Position numbers and translations under genes: made by a program. Source: Leucobacter sp. G161 (GTDB lineage: Bacteria > Actinomycetota > Actinomycetes > Actinomycetales > Microbacteriaceae). From it: a stretch of 60,081 nt of DNA. Every line of letters begins with the position of its first letter. Position 1 is the first letter of the stretch. The stretch lies in assembly GCF_001482305.1 (NCBI RefSeq), contig NZ_LOHP01000068.1:1-60081 (forward strand), given 5' to 3'. The notes beneath the pieces were generated by a model. It did not search any database and had not been told where the DNA came from. It saw only the letters and a list, made by a program, of their open reading frames with translations. Below are positions 35,083-43,457 of the stretch, piece by piece.

Positions 35083-36192
35083 TTACGCTCGGCGGTACTC
35101 CGCGGTGATCGGGCATTCGAACGGGTCGCGGGCGGCGAGGCCGACCCGGTTGAGGTACTCGATGACGATCGCGTACGAGCGGAGCAGCGAGGTCTCCGTA
35201 TACGGCACGCCAAGGGTCTTGCAGTGCTCGCGCACGAGCACGCGCACCTTCGAGAGATTCGGTCGGGCCATGTTCGGGAAGAGATGGTGCTCGACCTGGT
35301 AGTTCAGGCCACCCATGAGAGTCGTTGCCCACCAACCGCCCTTGATGTTGCGCGACGTACGAACCTGCTTGGAGAAGAAGTCGAGCTTCGCATCGTGAGC
35401 GATGACCGGCATGCCCTTGTGGTTCGGCGCAAACGAGGCGCCCATGTACACGCCGAACACTGCGAACTGCACGCCCATGAAAGCGAACGCGAGGCCGAGT
35501 GGCAGGAACATGAACACCGGTACGAGGATCACGACGAAGCGTGCGGCGATGATCGACAGCTCGATCCAACGGCCCTTGATCGGCTCGCGGCGGAAGAGGT
35601 AGACGAGGCTGTGGCGGTGCAGGTTCAGGCCCTCGAGCGTGAGCAGCGGGAAGAATAGCCAGCCCTGACGCTGCGTGATGAACCGAACGATACCGCGCGC
35701 TTTGACAGCGTCTTCCTCGATGAAGGAGATCGTGTCGATCTCGATGTCGGGATCCTTGCCAACGCGGTTCGGGTTCGAGTGGTGGCGGGTGTGCTTCGAG
35801 TCCCACCAGGCGTAACTCATGCCAATGCTCGCGGCGAGCACGCGCGCGAGTCGGTCGTTCGCGGGCCCGGTCGAGAGGATCTGACGGTGCGCCGCTTCGT
35901 GGGTGAGGAACGCGATCTGCGTGAACAGCAGCGCGAACGCTGCGGCCATGAGCAGCTGGAACCAGCTGTCACCAAGCAGGATCGAGCCGGTAATCGTCGC
36001 GGCAAGTCCGAGCGCAATGCCGACGCCGACAAGTGCGTAGAACCAGGGGGCGCGAGCGTACAACCCGGATTCGCGCGCGACCTGCGAGATGCTGGAGTAC
36101 GCCTTCGCCACGGGGGGAAAGTCTTCGGCGCGTGCCCGCGTGTAACGCAGCGGCCCGAGGCCATCTAATGTCTGAGGAGCGGTCGACGTCAT
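35083..36192 (-). CDS. Membrane fatty-acid desaturase (acyl-CoA/acyl-lipid, DesA3-like)
   Basis: A 369-residue di-iron desaturase introducing double bonds into fatty acyl chains at the membrane. The three histidine boxes are present: HEAAHRQ, HTRHH and QVEHHLFP. About four membrane helices are visible, for example APWFYALVGVGIALGLAATI. ATG at 36192 has AGGT upstream; a GTG three codons earlier is possible. It precedes the FAD oxidoreductase and is 121 bases from the TetR gene. Confidence 0.93.
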   Translation of the reverse strand: MTSTAPQTLDGLGPLRYTRARAEDFPPVAKAYSSISQVARESGLYARAPWFYALVGVGIALGLAATITGSILLGDSWFQLLMAAAFALLFTQIAFLTHEAAHRQILSTGPANDRLARVLAASIGMSYAWWDSKHTRHHSNPNRVGKDPDIEIDTISFIEEDAVKARGIVRFITQRQGWLFFPLLTLEGLNLHRHSLVYLFRREPIKGRWIELSIIAARFVVILVPVFMFLPLGLAFAFMGVQFAVFGVYMGASFAPNHKGMPVIAHDAKLDFFSKQVRTSRNIKGGWWATTLMGGLNYQVEHHLFPNMARPNLSKVRVLVREHCKTLGVPYTETSLLRSYAIVIEYLNRVGLAARDPFECPITAEYRRA

Positions 36193-36313
36193 GCGCGGCA
36201 CCTATTCCCGTTCCGAGCTGCTAGATGAGCTGCTCTGGTCAAGCCACTGGCAATTGCCGATCGCTGGCCTCAGCGTACCCGGCCCCCTGTACCGCGAGCT
36301 GCATGTACTCGGA

Positions 36314-36880
36314 TCACAGCGGCGCTGCCGCCTTCGTCAGTAACCGCCACAGGGCCTCGCGGCGCTTCTCCACCGATTCCGCTTCCCCGTAGAGCAGTTC
36401 TACCTGGATACTGTCGACGACCCCGAGATAGGAGTACGCGAGATGAGCGCGCTCAGACTCGCTGAGGTGTCCCCGCAGCCCCGCACGGAAGAGCACATCT
36501 ATTTCGGCGAGGAACGCGCGGTAGTGACTGATGATTGACTCGCGGATCGCGAACGGTGGGGCGTACGCGGTGCGCAGCAGGAACCTCAGGCTCGCTGCAG
36601 CGCGGTACCGCTCAGTGACCCGCTCAAGGTAGACCCCTCCCGGCAGGTCACCACGATCCTCAGCGAAGCAGGTCGCGACGAATTCGCGCTCGGCGGTGAG
36701 AGACATCTCGAGCGCGGCAGCGACGAGGTCGTCTTTCCCAGCGAAGTGGGAGTACAGGGACGCCTTACGCATCCCCACCATGCGGGCGATTTCGCCCAGC
36801 GAGGAGCCGTCATAGCCGCGATCGGCGAGCAGCTCGAGGGCGGCAACGCACACGCGTCTGGCAGCGGGGCTCAGCGACAT
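36314..36880 (-). CDS. TetR/AcrR family regulator
   Basis: A 188-residue TetR regulator. The HTH reads LLADRGYDGSSLGEIARMVG with MRKASLYSHFAGKDDLV. ATG at 36880 has GGAA upstream; a GTG at 36901 would add seven residues. It follows the Bcr/CflA pump gene by 23-43 bases in the same direction, so the pair is probably an operon. The CTACCG/CGGTAG palindrome in front of the pump is its likely operator. Confidence 0.9.
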   Translation of the reverse strand: MSLSPAARRVCVAALELLADRGYDGSSLGEIARMVGMRKASLYSHFAGKDDLVAAALEMSLTAEREFVATCFAEDRGDLPGGVYLERVTERYRAAASLRFLLRTAYAPPFAIRESIISHYRAFLAEIDVLFRAGLRGHLSESERAHLAYSYLGVVDSIQVELLYGEAESVEKRREALWRLLTKAAAPL

Positions 36881-36923
36881 AGTTTCCGTGTACTCCCTCA
36901 CCGTTCATGGGCGCCGCGTCCGG

Positions 36924-38123
36924 CTACGACCGGGCTCGCCGTGCGCTGACACCAACGATAACAAGTGCAACGACAGCGGTCACGGCCATGCCGCTCAACC
37001 ACGGCAGCGCGCCCCCGGGGACCAGCGCCCCGGCCAGGGGCGTGGCGAGCGAAGAAATGATGAGCTGGAACGCCCCCAGCAGCGCCGCAGTGCTGCCGAG
37101 GTTCACCTCCTGCGAGGACATCGCAAGCGCCATGAGGGTCGCCTCGCTCATGCCGAGACCGAGGAGGGCGACAAACATGCCAGCGACGATCCCCCACAGA
37201 CCGAGGCCCATCTGGCTGAGCAGGATCGCGAGTACCGCGCCGACAAGGATGAGCACGGCACCCGTGACCGCCAACGTTCCTGCACCAAATCGCTGCACCG
37301 TGCGGCCAGACGCCACCGCGCCGATGAGCACGGCGATGCCCGTTCCGCCGAACACGAGCCCGAAGGCGTCGGTGTCGAGCCCGTAGACACCCTGGTAGAT
37401 GAACGTCGCGCCCCCGATGTAGACGAACAGGAAGAAGAACACCGCCGATAGTCCGAGCGCAGGCAGGAGGAAGCGGCTATCGCGGATGATGACGCTGTAC
37501 GCACGAAGCACGCTCCCGAGTCGCAGCGATGAGCGCTGGGACCGCGGCAGGCTCTCGGGGAGGCTCACACTCGTGTTGATGAGCGCGATCGCGGCGAGCC
37601 CCGCGAGCACGAGGAGGACAGCGCGCCATCCCCACGCCGCGTCAACGAACCCGCCGGCGGTGGGGGCCAGGACTGGGGCGAGCCCCTCAATGGTCATGAG
37701 CAGCGCGAAGAGTTGCGCGGCTCGCGTTCCGCTCGCCCGGTCGCGCACCATGCTCATGGCGACCACGAGGGTCATCGCTGCGGCGAGGCCCTGAACAAAC
37801 CGGGCGACGAGCAGGATTATGACCGTCGCGCTCATCGCCGCCCACACGGATGCGAGGAGGAACGCGGCAAGCGCAATCAGCAGCGGCCAGCGTCGTCCCA
37901 CCGCGTCGATGATCGGCCCGAAGAACAGCTGTCCGACGCCCATAGCCAGCAGGTACACCGTGAGGGTGAGCTGCCCTTGGGCGGTCGACGCGCCCAGCTC
38001 CGACACCATCTCGGGTAGCGACCCGAGGTACATATCCGTGCCGGCCGGGCCAAGGATCGTGACGAGTCCGAGCGAGATGGCGAACCAAAGACCTGCGCGC
38101 GGGAGGCGCTGATCGTGTGACAT
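36924..38123 (-). CDS. MFS multidrug efflux transporter, Bcr/CflA family
   Basis: A 399-residue 12-helix transporter. It has the drug-resistance family start (LGLVTILGPAGTDMYLGSLP), the conserved loop GPIIDAVGRRWPLL between helices 2 and 3, and ARFVQGLAAAMTLVVAMSMV. It most likely exports small drugs or metabolites by proton antiport. ATG at 38123 follows AAAAGGA. It is transcribed divergently from the SulP gene, with a TetR-type operator in the shared region. Confidence 0.93.
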   Translation of the reverse strand: MSHDQRLPRAGLWFAISLGLVTILGPAGTDMYLGSLPEMVSELGASTAQGQLTLTVYLLAMGVGQLFFGPIIDAVGRRWPLLIALAAFLLASVWAAMSATVIILLVARFVQGLAAAMTLVVAMSMVRDRASGTRAAQLFALLMTIEGLAPVLAPTAGGFVDAAWGWRAVLLVLAGLAAIALINTSVSLPESLPRSQRSSLRLGSVLRAYSVIIRDSRFLLPALGLSAVFFFLFVYIGGATFIYQGVYGLDTDAFGLVFGGTGIAVLIGAVASGRTVQRFGAGTLAVTGAVLILVGAVLAILLSQMGLGLWGIVAGMFVALLGLGMSEATLMALAMSSQEVNLGSTAALLGAFQLIISSLATPLAGALVPGGALPWLSGMAVTAVVALVIVGVSARRARS

Positions 38124-38164
38124 GAGTGTCCTTTTCCGTGAGTGCGTCGCAACCGAATGACTAC

Positions 38165-38178
38165 CTACCGTTCGGTAG
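38165..38178. promoter_or_regulatory. TetR-type operator CTACCG-tt-CGGTAG
   Basis: A perfect 6-2-6 dyad, a form common for TetR/AcrR repressors of efflux pumps, 42 bases upstream of the Bcr/CflA start. The TetR gene just downstream of the pump is the probable binder. Confidence 0.7.
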
Positions 38179-38343
38179 CTGACTCAATCTACCCGCAGTT
38201 CCACCCCCAGCGCCACTCGGCGGCCCCATCGGGCGGACCGTCCGCGCGATGTCGCGCGAGGTCGCGCCATACTCCGCGTTGCGTTAGTGTTCGAGCGGGC
38301 ACCGCGCGGCCCGCACACCACGAATTTCAGCCGAAGGAACCGC

Positions 38344-39867
38344 ATGTCATCCACCGCGGAGCACACGCCCCGATCCGAGCACCATCGCCGGGCACCGTCA
38401 GTGTTCGCCGTCGCGCGCGATCCCCGATTGCTGCTCCGCGAGGCCCTCGCCGGCCTCGTCGTCGCGCTCGCACTCATCCCAGAAGCGATCTCGTTCTCGA
38501 TCATCGCGGGCGTCGACCCGAAGGTCGGGCTGTTCTCCTCGTTCATCATGGCGGTGTCGATCGCCTTCCTCTGCGGCAGACCCGCGATGATCACCGCCGC
38601 GACCGGTGCCGTCGCACTGGTCATCGCGCCAGTCATGCGTGAACACGGCATGGACTATTTCATCGCCACCGTGCTTCTGGCAGGCGTACTGCAGATCCTG
38701 CTCGCGGTGCTCGGCGTCGCCAAGCTCATGCGATTCATCCCACGCAGCGTGATGGTCGGCTTCGTGAATGCGCTCGCGATCCTCGTCTTCAGCGCTCAGC
38801 TCCCCGAGCTCATCGGGGTGCCGTGGCTCGTCTACCCGCTCGTCGCGGCCGGCATTCTCATCATTCTGGTCATGCCGAAAATCACGAAGGCCGTGCCGGC
38901 GCCCCTCGTGTCCGTCATTGCGGTCACGGCTGCAGCGGTGGTCTTCTCGATCACCGTGCCGACTGTCGGCGACAAGGGTGAGCTGCCAAGCAGTCTGCCC
39001 GAACTCTTCGTGCCGAACGTGCCACTGACGTGGGACACCCTCATGATCATCGGCCCGTTCGCCCTCGGCATGGCACTCGTCGGGCTCATGGAGTCGCTCA
39101 TGACCGCCAAGCTTGTCGACGAGATCACGGACACCCACTCGAATAAGACACGTGAGAGCTGGGCGCAGGGTATCGCCAACCTCCTCTCCGGGTTCTTCGG
39201 TGGCATGGGCGGCTGCGCCGTTGTCGGCCAGACCATGATCAACGTGAAGGTCTCTGGTGCACGCACGCGCGTCTCGACGTTCCTTGCGGGTGCATTCCTG
39301 CTGCTACTCATTCTCGTGCTTGGCGACCTCGTCGCGATGATCCCGATGGCCGCGCTTGTCGCCGTCATGATCATGGTCTCGGTGGCGACGTTCGACTGGC
39401 ATTCGGTCACCCCGGCCACCCTCAGACGACTGCCGAAGAGCGAAACCTTCGTGATGCTCGCGACGGTCGCCGGAGTGCTCGCGACGCACAACCTCGCCGT
39501 CGGCGTCATCATCGGAGTCATCGTCGCCGCGGTCATGTTCGTACGTCGCGTCGCCCACTTCGTGTCCGTGGAGCGAAGCATCACGGGCGAGGGCGAGCAT
39601 GCGATCGCACGCTACACCGTGACCGGCGAGCTGTTCTTTGCCTCGAGCAATGACCTCACGACCATGTTCGCGTACACGGCAGATCCCGCGCGCATCGAGA
39701 TCGACATGACTCACTCCCACATTTGGGATGCCTCCTCCGTCGCATCGCTCGACGCGATCGAGACGAAGTACGCGCGACTCGGAAAAACGGTTGAGCTCAC
39801 CGGCATGAATGACGCAACACGGAGCTTCCACGGGAGGCTCTCCGGCGAGCTCAGCCCCGACGCGTAA
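38344..39867 (+). CDS. SulP family inorganic anion transporter with STAS domain
   Basis: A 507-residue SLC26/SulP transporter, importing sulfate, bicarbonate or another anion. The membrane core begins with LREALAGLVVALALIPEAIS, matching the family motif, and includes LMESLMTAKLVDEITDTHSN and GQTMINVKVSGARTRVST. A C-terminal STAS domain (about residues 420-505) contains ELFFASSNDL and IDMTHSHIWDASSVASLD. ATG at 38344 follows GAAGGA; the frame is open upstream. BicA-like bicarbonate transport is as likely as sulfate. Confidence 0.93.
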   Translation: MSSTAEHTPRSEHHRRAPSVFAVARDPRLLLREALAGLVVALALIPEAISFSIIAGVDPKVGLFSSFIMAVSIAFLCGRPAMITAATGAVALVIAPVMREHGMDYFIATVLLAGVLQILLAVLGVAKLMRFIPRSVMVGFVNALAILVFSAQLPELIGVPWLVYPLVAAGILIILVMPKITKAVPAPLVSVIAVTAAAVVFSITVPTVGDKGELPSSLPELFVPNVPLTWDTLMIIGPFALGMALVGLMESLMTAKLVDEITDTHSNKTRESWAQGIANLLSGFFGGMGGCAVVGQTMINVKVSGARTRVSTFLAGAFLLLLILVLGDLVAMIPMAALVAVMIMVSVATFDWHSVTPATLRRLPKSETFVMLATVAGVLATHNLAVGVIIGVIVAAVMFVRRVAHFVSVERSITGEGEHAIARYTVTGELFFASSNDLTTMFAYTADPARIEIDMTHSHIWDASSVASLDAIETKYARLGKTVELTGMNDATRSFHGRLSGELSPDA

Positions 39868-39966
39868 CCGTCGCTTCGCAGCTGAGACTCTTCACAGCAC
39901 CGGCGGGTACCCACCTCGGTGAGCTAGGGTCAGGCTTGGGCACCCCTTCAAGCGGAAGGAGATGAG

Positions 39967-40086
39967 ATGTCCAGTAAAGATCGCGGCCAGAAGGCTACGA
40001 AGAAACCCGCGGCGCAGACGCTGAAAGAAAAGCGTGCGGCGAAGCGGAGCAAGACCGATTCACAGAGTTCACAGTTGAACAAGTAG
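39967..40086 (+). CDS. 39-residue highly basic small protein
   Basis: A short gene encoding MSSKDRGQKATKKPAAQTLK and ending DSQSSQLNK. Eleven of 39 residues are Lys or Arg, with no hydrophobic core; it looks disordered and nucleic-acid-binding. AAGGAG lies 6 bases before the ATG, TAGGGT at 39925 is a plausible -10, and an excellent terminator begins 2 bases after the stop. These three signals make translation likely. Function unknown. Confidence 0.75.
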   Translation: MSSKDRGQKATKKPAAQTLKEKRAAKRSKTDSQSSQLNK

Positions 40087-40087
40087 T

Positions 40088-40123
40088 CGAAAGCGGGGCG
40101 CACGTTCGTGCGCCCCGCTTTCG
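40088..40123. terminator. Perfect 16-bp hairpin, bidirectional terminator
   Basis: CGAAAGCGGGGCGCAC (40088-40103) pairs perfectly with 40108-40123 around a GTTC loop. It separates the 39-residue gene from the convergent M56 peptidase gene. Confidence 0.9.
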
Positions 40124-40127
40124 AGTG

Positions 40128-41108
40128 TTAACAGCCGCTCACCACGGCGACGACGTAGGGCAGGTTCACGGCCGCGATCACGGCAGCAAGCATGAACGCG
40201 TACGCACCAGCGGCTGCAGCAAGTGCCGCGCTCGCCGGCGGCCTCGGTGCCCCGACAAGGTGGCGGATCCGCTCCGACCCCGCAGCGTGCAGCATCGCGT
40301 GCGCGGGGATGCCGGCAGCCGACGTCGGCGCTTCTGGCTGGCCGAGCTTGAGCAGCGCACTCGCCAGAGCGGTCGTACCGGTCGCCTGCTGTGCCGCCTG
40401 ATCCGCTGCGATCTCAAGGTAGTGCGGCACCGATTCGCGCACCGCGCGCACGAACGGGATCCAGCGAAAGTAGCGCGTCGTCCCGTTGAGGATCGCCATG
40501 ATGAGGTGGTGCCGTTGCTCAAGGTGGGCCTGCTCGTGCGCGAGCACCGCCGACAGCTCGGCGGGCGACAGCGTCGAGAGCGTGCCGCGCGAGAGCACGA
40601 TGCCGCCGTGCTCGTGCGGCAGCGAGAACGCGTGCAACGCGGCATCGGGCGTGATTCGTGCCTGGCTGCCAAGCAGGGTGATCTGGTCACTCCCCGCGCG
40701 CAGTTCCGAGCCGAACGCAGCCTGGGAGCGGCGGAGCACGACAAGCTCGCGGACGAGCCCAGCAAGCACCGCGACCACACCGACCGCTGGCAAGGCGAGC
40801 GGTACCACCGCCGGGATCCCGAGCGACAGGGCGCTGTCCCCGAACGGGCTGGCCGCACTCAGGCACCTGCCGCAGACCTCGGCGGCCTGCCGCGGAAGCC
40901 AGGCTGGGCCCGAACTCATCCAGGCGACGACCGGGCCGAGTGCGACGAGGGCGGCGATCCAGAGCAGCGCGGTCACAGTGAGCGCACTGGCCGCGATCCG
41001 GGGGATGATCGCGAGCGCCGGCGCTGCGCGGCGCAGCAACCACGGCCCCCCGAAAGCGGCAGCGAGCAGCACGCTGCTGAGCAGCAGCGTGAGCAGCGTC
41101 GCGGTCAC
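40128..41108 (-). CDS. M56 family (BlaR1-like) membrane metallopeptidase
   Basis: A 326-residue integral membrane protease. The zinc motif is HEQAHLEQRHH in VLAHEQAHLEQRHHLIMA (about residue 190). Membrane helices lie at the N-terminus (TLLTLLLSSVLLAAAFGG), around residues 36-62 and 95-120, and at the C-terminus. There is no extracellular penicillin-binding sensor domain, unlike staphylococcal BlaR1. Relatives paired with BlaI cleave the repressor on stress. GTG at 41108 overlaps the blaI stop by 4 bases. Confidence 0.92.
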   Translation of the reverse strand: MTATLLTLLLSSVLLAAAFGGPWLLRRAAPALAIIPRIAASALTVTALLWIAALVALGPVVAWMSSGPAWLPRQAAEVCGRCLSAASPFGDSALSLGIPAVVPLALPAVGVVAVLAGLVRELVVLRRSQAAFGSELRAGSDQITLLGSQARITPDAALHAFSLPHEHGGIVLSRGTLSTLSPAELSAVLAHEQAHLEQRHHLIMAILNGTTRYFRWIPFVRAVRESVPHYLEIAADQAAQQATGTTALASALLKLGQPEAPTSAAGIPAHAMLHAAGSERIRHLVGAPRPPASAALAAAAGAYAFMLAAVIAAVNLPYVVAVVSGC

Positions 41109-41506
41109 TGCGGTTCGTTCCCGCCGAGCAGGTGTTGGCGGAGGAGCCGCAGATCTTCCTCAGGCATGCTGTTCACGAAGTGCAGGATCGAGGCCTCACG
41201 ATCCCCCGACGCTTCGAGCGCGTGCTCCATAATGTTCGCCGCGTGTGCTTCCCGACTCACGCACGCACCATAGAGGGTGGTGTGGCCATCCTTTCGGGTG
41301 CACACCAGTGACTTCTTGCGGAGGTTTCCGAGCACGGTCGCGATGGTCGTGTAAGCAGGGTTGGACGGGAGCCGGTCGATGAGATCGCGCACGGTGAAGC
41401 CGCCGCCCTCCCAGAGCAAATCCATGACCTGGGTTTCGAGCGCGCCGAGGCGGGCAGGCTCTCCCGCTGGCGTGCCGCCGTGCGTGTGCTTCGGGTCTCG
41501 GGTCAT
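41105..41506 (-). CDS. BlaI/MecI/CopY family transcriptional repressor
   Basis: A 133-residue winged-helix repressor: LGALETQVMDLLW, FTVRDLIDRLPSNPAYTTIATVLGNLRKKSLV (first residues about 36-55) and a C-terminal dimerisation helix. The family binds dyads of the type TACTAT-N5-ATAGTA and is inactivated by cleavage by an M56 protease, here encoded by the next gene. ATG at 41506 overlaps the preceding membrane gene (ATGA). Matching operators occur at 42090-42123 and 45051-45088, so it probably controls its own operon, the divergent DsbA-thioredoxin operon and DsbA-CcdA. Confidence 0.93.
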   Translation of the reverse strand: MTRDPKHTHGGTPAGEPARLGALETQVMDLLWEGGGFTVRDLIDRLPSNPAYTTIATVLGNLRKKSLVCTRKDGHTTLYGACVSREAHAANIMEHALEASGDREASILHFVNSMPEEDLRLLRQHLLGGNEPQ

Positions 41507-42066
41507 CGACTTGTCTCCATCTCTACCGCCGTCGCAGCCGATCGCTTCGCTGGCACCGGGCAGGCAACCTGGCCGCTCAAGCGCCACACGAGTGCGAGCC
41601 CGGTGAGGATCAGTGCCGCAACCGCAAGTACCGGTTGCAGCGGGGCAAACCACGTGATCGCCCCAGAGTAGCCGAGCGCGATAAGCGCGATCTTATTGCA
41701 GACCGGGCAGCCGACTGCGAACCAGGTGAGCATGCCGCCGGCGATCCCCATGCGGGTGGTCCGCCGCTCGCCGGGTTCCTCCCCGGGGTCTGCGACCGGA
41801 GCCGAGCCGGTCTTCACATAGGTCGCGGTGAGCAGGCCGACACCGATCGCGGTGAGCACCCACACCGGGTAGTTCCACCAGACGGTATCGATGTCTCGCG
41901 CGAACCACGGGTTCGGAATGAGCACCGTGACGACGCCGACGAGTAGCGCGAACCCGGCGGCGACGAGCGCGGCAATGAGAAACTGTCGCGGGGTCCAGCC
42001 ACGCAGCGCTCGCCCCGCGAATACCAGTCGCTGCCGCGCTGCCGCGAGGCTCCATGGCCGAATCAT
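41503..42066 (-). CDS. Four-helix membrane protein with CPVCNK thiol motif
   Basis: A 187-residue membrane protein. The N-terminal ~30 residues are basic. Helices follow at about residues 32-50 (IAALVAAGFALLVGVVTVLI), 65-82, 110-130 and 140-160. The motif GCPVCNKIALIALG places two cysteines (CxxC) at a helix end, suggesting thiol-disulfide or metal chemistry near the membrane face. It heads the BlaI-M56 operon, with a GGAGGGAGG ribosome site and tandem operators upstream. I do not recognise a named family; an electron or thiol carrier for the neighbouring Dsb/Trx proteins is inferred from context. Confidence 0.75.
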   Translation of the reverse strand: MIRPWSLAAARQRLVFAGRALRGWTPRQFLIAALVAAGFALLVGVVTVLIPNPWFARDIDTVWWNYPVWVLTAIGVGLLTATYVKTGSAPVADPGEEPGERRTTRMGIAGGMLTWFAVGCPVCNKIALIALGYSGAITWFAPLQPVLAVAALILTGLALVWRLSGQVACPVPAKRSAATAVEMETSR

Positions 42067-42089
42067 CGCGGCCCCCTCCCTCCAGACTC

Positions 42090-42123
42090 AACTATGCCGC
42101 ATAGTCTACTATTTACGATAGTA
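42090..42123. promoter_or_regulatory. Two abutting 17-bp BlaI-type operators in a divergent promoter
   Basis: Site one (42090-42106) is aACTAT-gccgc-ATAGTc; site two (42107-42123) is TACTAT-ttacg-ATAGTA. They touch without a spacer. They lie between the CPVCNK/blaI/M56 operon and the DsbA-thioredoxin operon, and on the minus strand overlap a -10-like CATAGT. Confidence 0.8.
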
Positions 42124-42167
42124 ATCAAACCCTGTGAGTCCCCGACACCCAGTGAAAGGACCTGAGA

Positions 42168-42878
42168 GTGCCCTCCTCCCCGCGATCACCTCGCGTACGC
42201 GTCGCGGCGCCGCTCGCGATCTTTGCGACTATCGCCCTCATCGTCGGGGGCTCCTTCGTGCTGCAACGCGGCTGGGAAGTGAATGCTGTCCCCGGCCCCG
42301 CAAGCGCTGAGGCGTGGCAGGCAGAGCGCCTAACCGGCGTCGACCGGCTGACGGTTGGCGAGGAGGGCGCCCCGATCGAGCTGGTCGTGTACTCCGACTA
42401 TCAGTGCCCGTTCTGCGCGCACTGGGACCGCGACACCCTGCCCGAGCTGCTCCCCTACGTCGACGCGGGAGACCTTCGTATCGTCTGGCGAAACGCCAAC
42501 CTGTCTGGCGGCGCCTCGAGGCTCGGCACCCAGGCGGTATACGCTGCCGCCCTCCAGGACGCACTGCTTCCGTTCCACACCTCGCTCGCGCAGAACGGCC
42601 GCGGGGCGACCGCGGCAGACCTCACGGAGGAAGCTCTCGTTGCTCGCGCGGCCGAACTCAACCTCAACACCGCCCGATTCCTTGCCGACATGACGTCTCC
42701 CGAGGCGGAGCGAGCGGCAGCCGATGGCGAGGCTGCGGCCCAGCGTGCCGGGGTGGTGACCACGCCCTCGTTCCACTTCAATGGCGTGTTCGTCTCGGGG
42801 CTGAAGCCCTCGGATGTGTTCATCGACCAGCTCGAAGCCGCTCTCAGCGAAACCGGCGCCCCCAGCACCACCGAATAG
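42168..42878 (+). CDS. DsbA-family thiol oxidoreductase, membrane-anchored (first copy)
   Basis: A 236-residue thioredoxin-fold protein with an N-terminal membrane anchor (APLAIFATIALIVGGSFVL). The active site is YSDYQCPFCAHW, and the cis-proline loop is GVVTTPSFHFNG. It would form or exchange disulfides in exported proteins. GTG at 42168 follows GAAAGGACC. The two BlaI-type operators lie 45 bases upstream. Thioredoxin follows in the same direction. Confidence 0.9.
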   Translation: MPSSPRSPRVRVAAPLAIFATIALIVGGSFVLQRGWEVNAVPGPASAEAWQAERLTGVDRLTVGEEGAPIELVVYSDYQCPFCAHWDRDTLPELLPYVDAGDLRIVWRNANLSGGASRLGTQAVYAAALQDALLPFHTSLAQNGRGATAADLTEEALVARAAELNLNTARFLADMTSPEAERAAADGEAAAQRAGVVTTPSFHFNGVFVSGLKPSDVFIDQLEAALSETGAPSTTE

Positions 42879-42923
42879 CAGACACCCGCAACTACCAGCC
42901 GTACGATGGAGAAGGAAGAGAGG

Positions 42924-43379
42924 ATGCCGCGGGTGAGACTCAGCCGCGCACACACTATGAGCACAGTAGAGATCACGAAGGACAACCTCGAGGAGACAAT
43001 CACGTCGGGCGGCATCGTGGTGCTCGACTTCTGGGCCGCCTGGTGCGGTCCGTGTCGCTCGTTCGCTCCCGTCTTCGAGAAGGCCGCAGAGACGCACGAG
43101 GACATCGTGTTCGGCAAGATCGACACCGAGGCCGAGCAGGAGCTCGCGGGCATGTTCGGCATCACCTCGATCCCGACAGTCATGGCCTTCCGCGACGGCA
43201 TCAACGTATTCTCGCAGGCCGGCGCGCTACCCGCCCCGACGCTCGAGCAGCTCGTCGACGCGGTGCGCGGACTCGACATGGACGAGGTGCGCACGCAGCT
43301 CGCCAAGGAAGAGGCGGCTGCCAGCGAGAACGGCGCAAACGAGGCTGGCACGGTCAGAACCGACGGAGCGCAGGTCTAA
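42924..43379 (+). CDS. Thioredoxin
   Basis: A thioredoxin with active site WAAWCGPCRSF and cis-proline in TSIPTVMAF. The fold starts at STVEITKDNLEE. ATG at 42957 begins exactly there (140 residues) but has no ribosome site; ATG at 42924 has AAGGAAG 6 bases upstream and would give 151 residues, so it is preferred. A charged tail of about 30 residues follows the domain. No signal peptide: cytoplasmic, possibly the reductant source for CcdA. Confidence 0.93.
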   Translation: MPRVRLSRAHTMSTVEITKDNLEETITSGGIVVLDFWAAWCGPCRSFAPVFEKAAETHEDIVFGKIDTEAEQELAGMFGITSIPTVMAFRDGINVFSQAGALPAPTLEQLVDAVRGLDMDEVRTQLAKEEAAASENGANEAGTVRTDGAQV

Positions 43380-43409
43380 GACACCACCGCAACGCGGCTA
43401 CACGCGGCA

Positions 43410-43440
43410 AGGGGGATCCGGGCTGAGCCCGGATCCCCCT
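43410..43440. terminator. Strong hairpin terminator between thioredoxin and ccdA
   Basis: 15-bp perfect arms (43410-43424 with 43426-43440) with a minimal loop, placed between convergent genes. It could work in both directions. Confidence 0.85.
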
Positions 43441-43457
43441 CGTGCTTGTCGGCGCGG

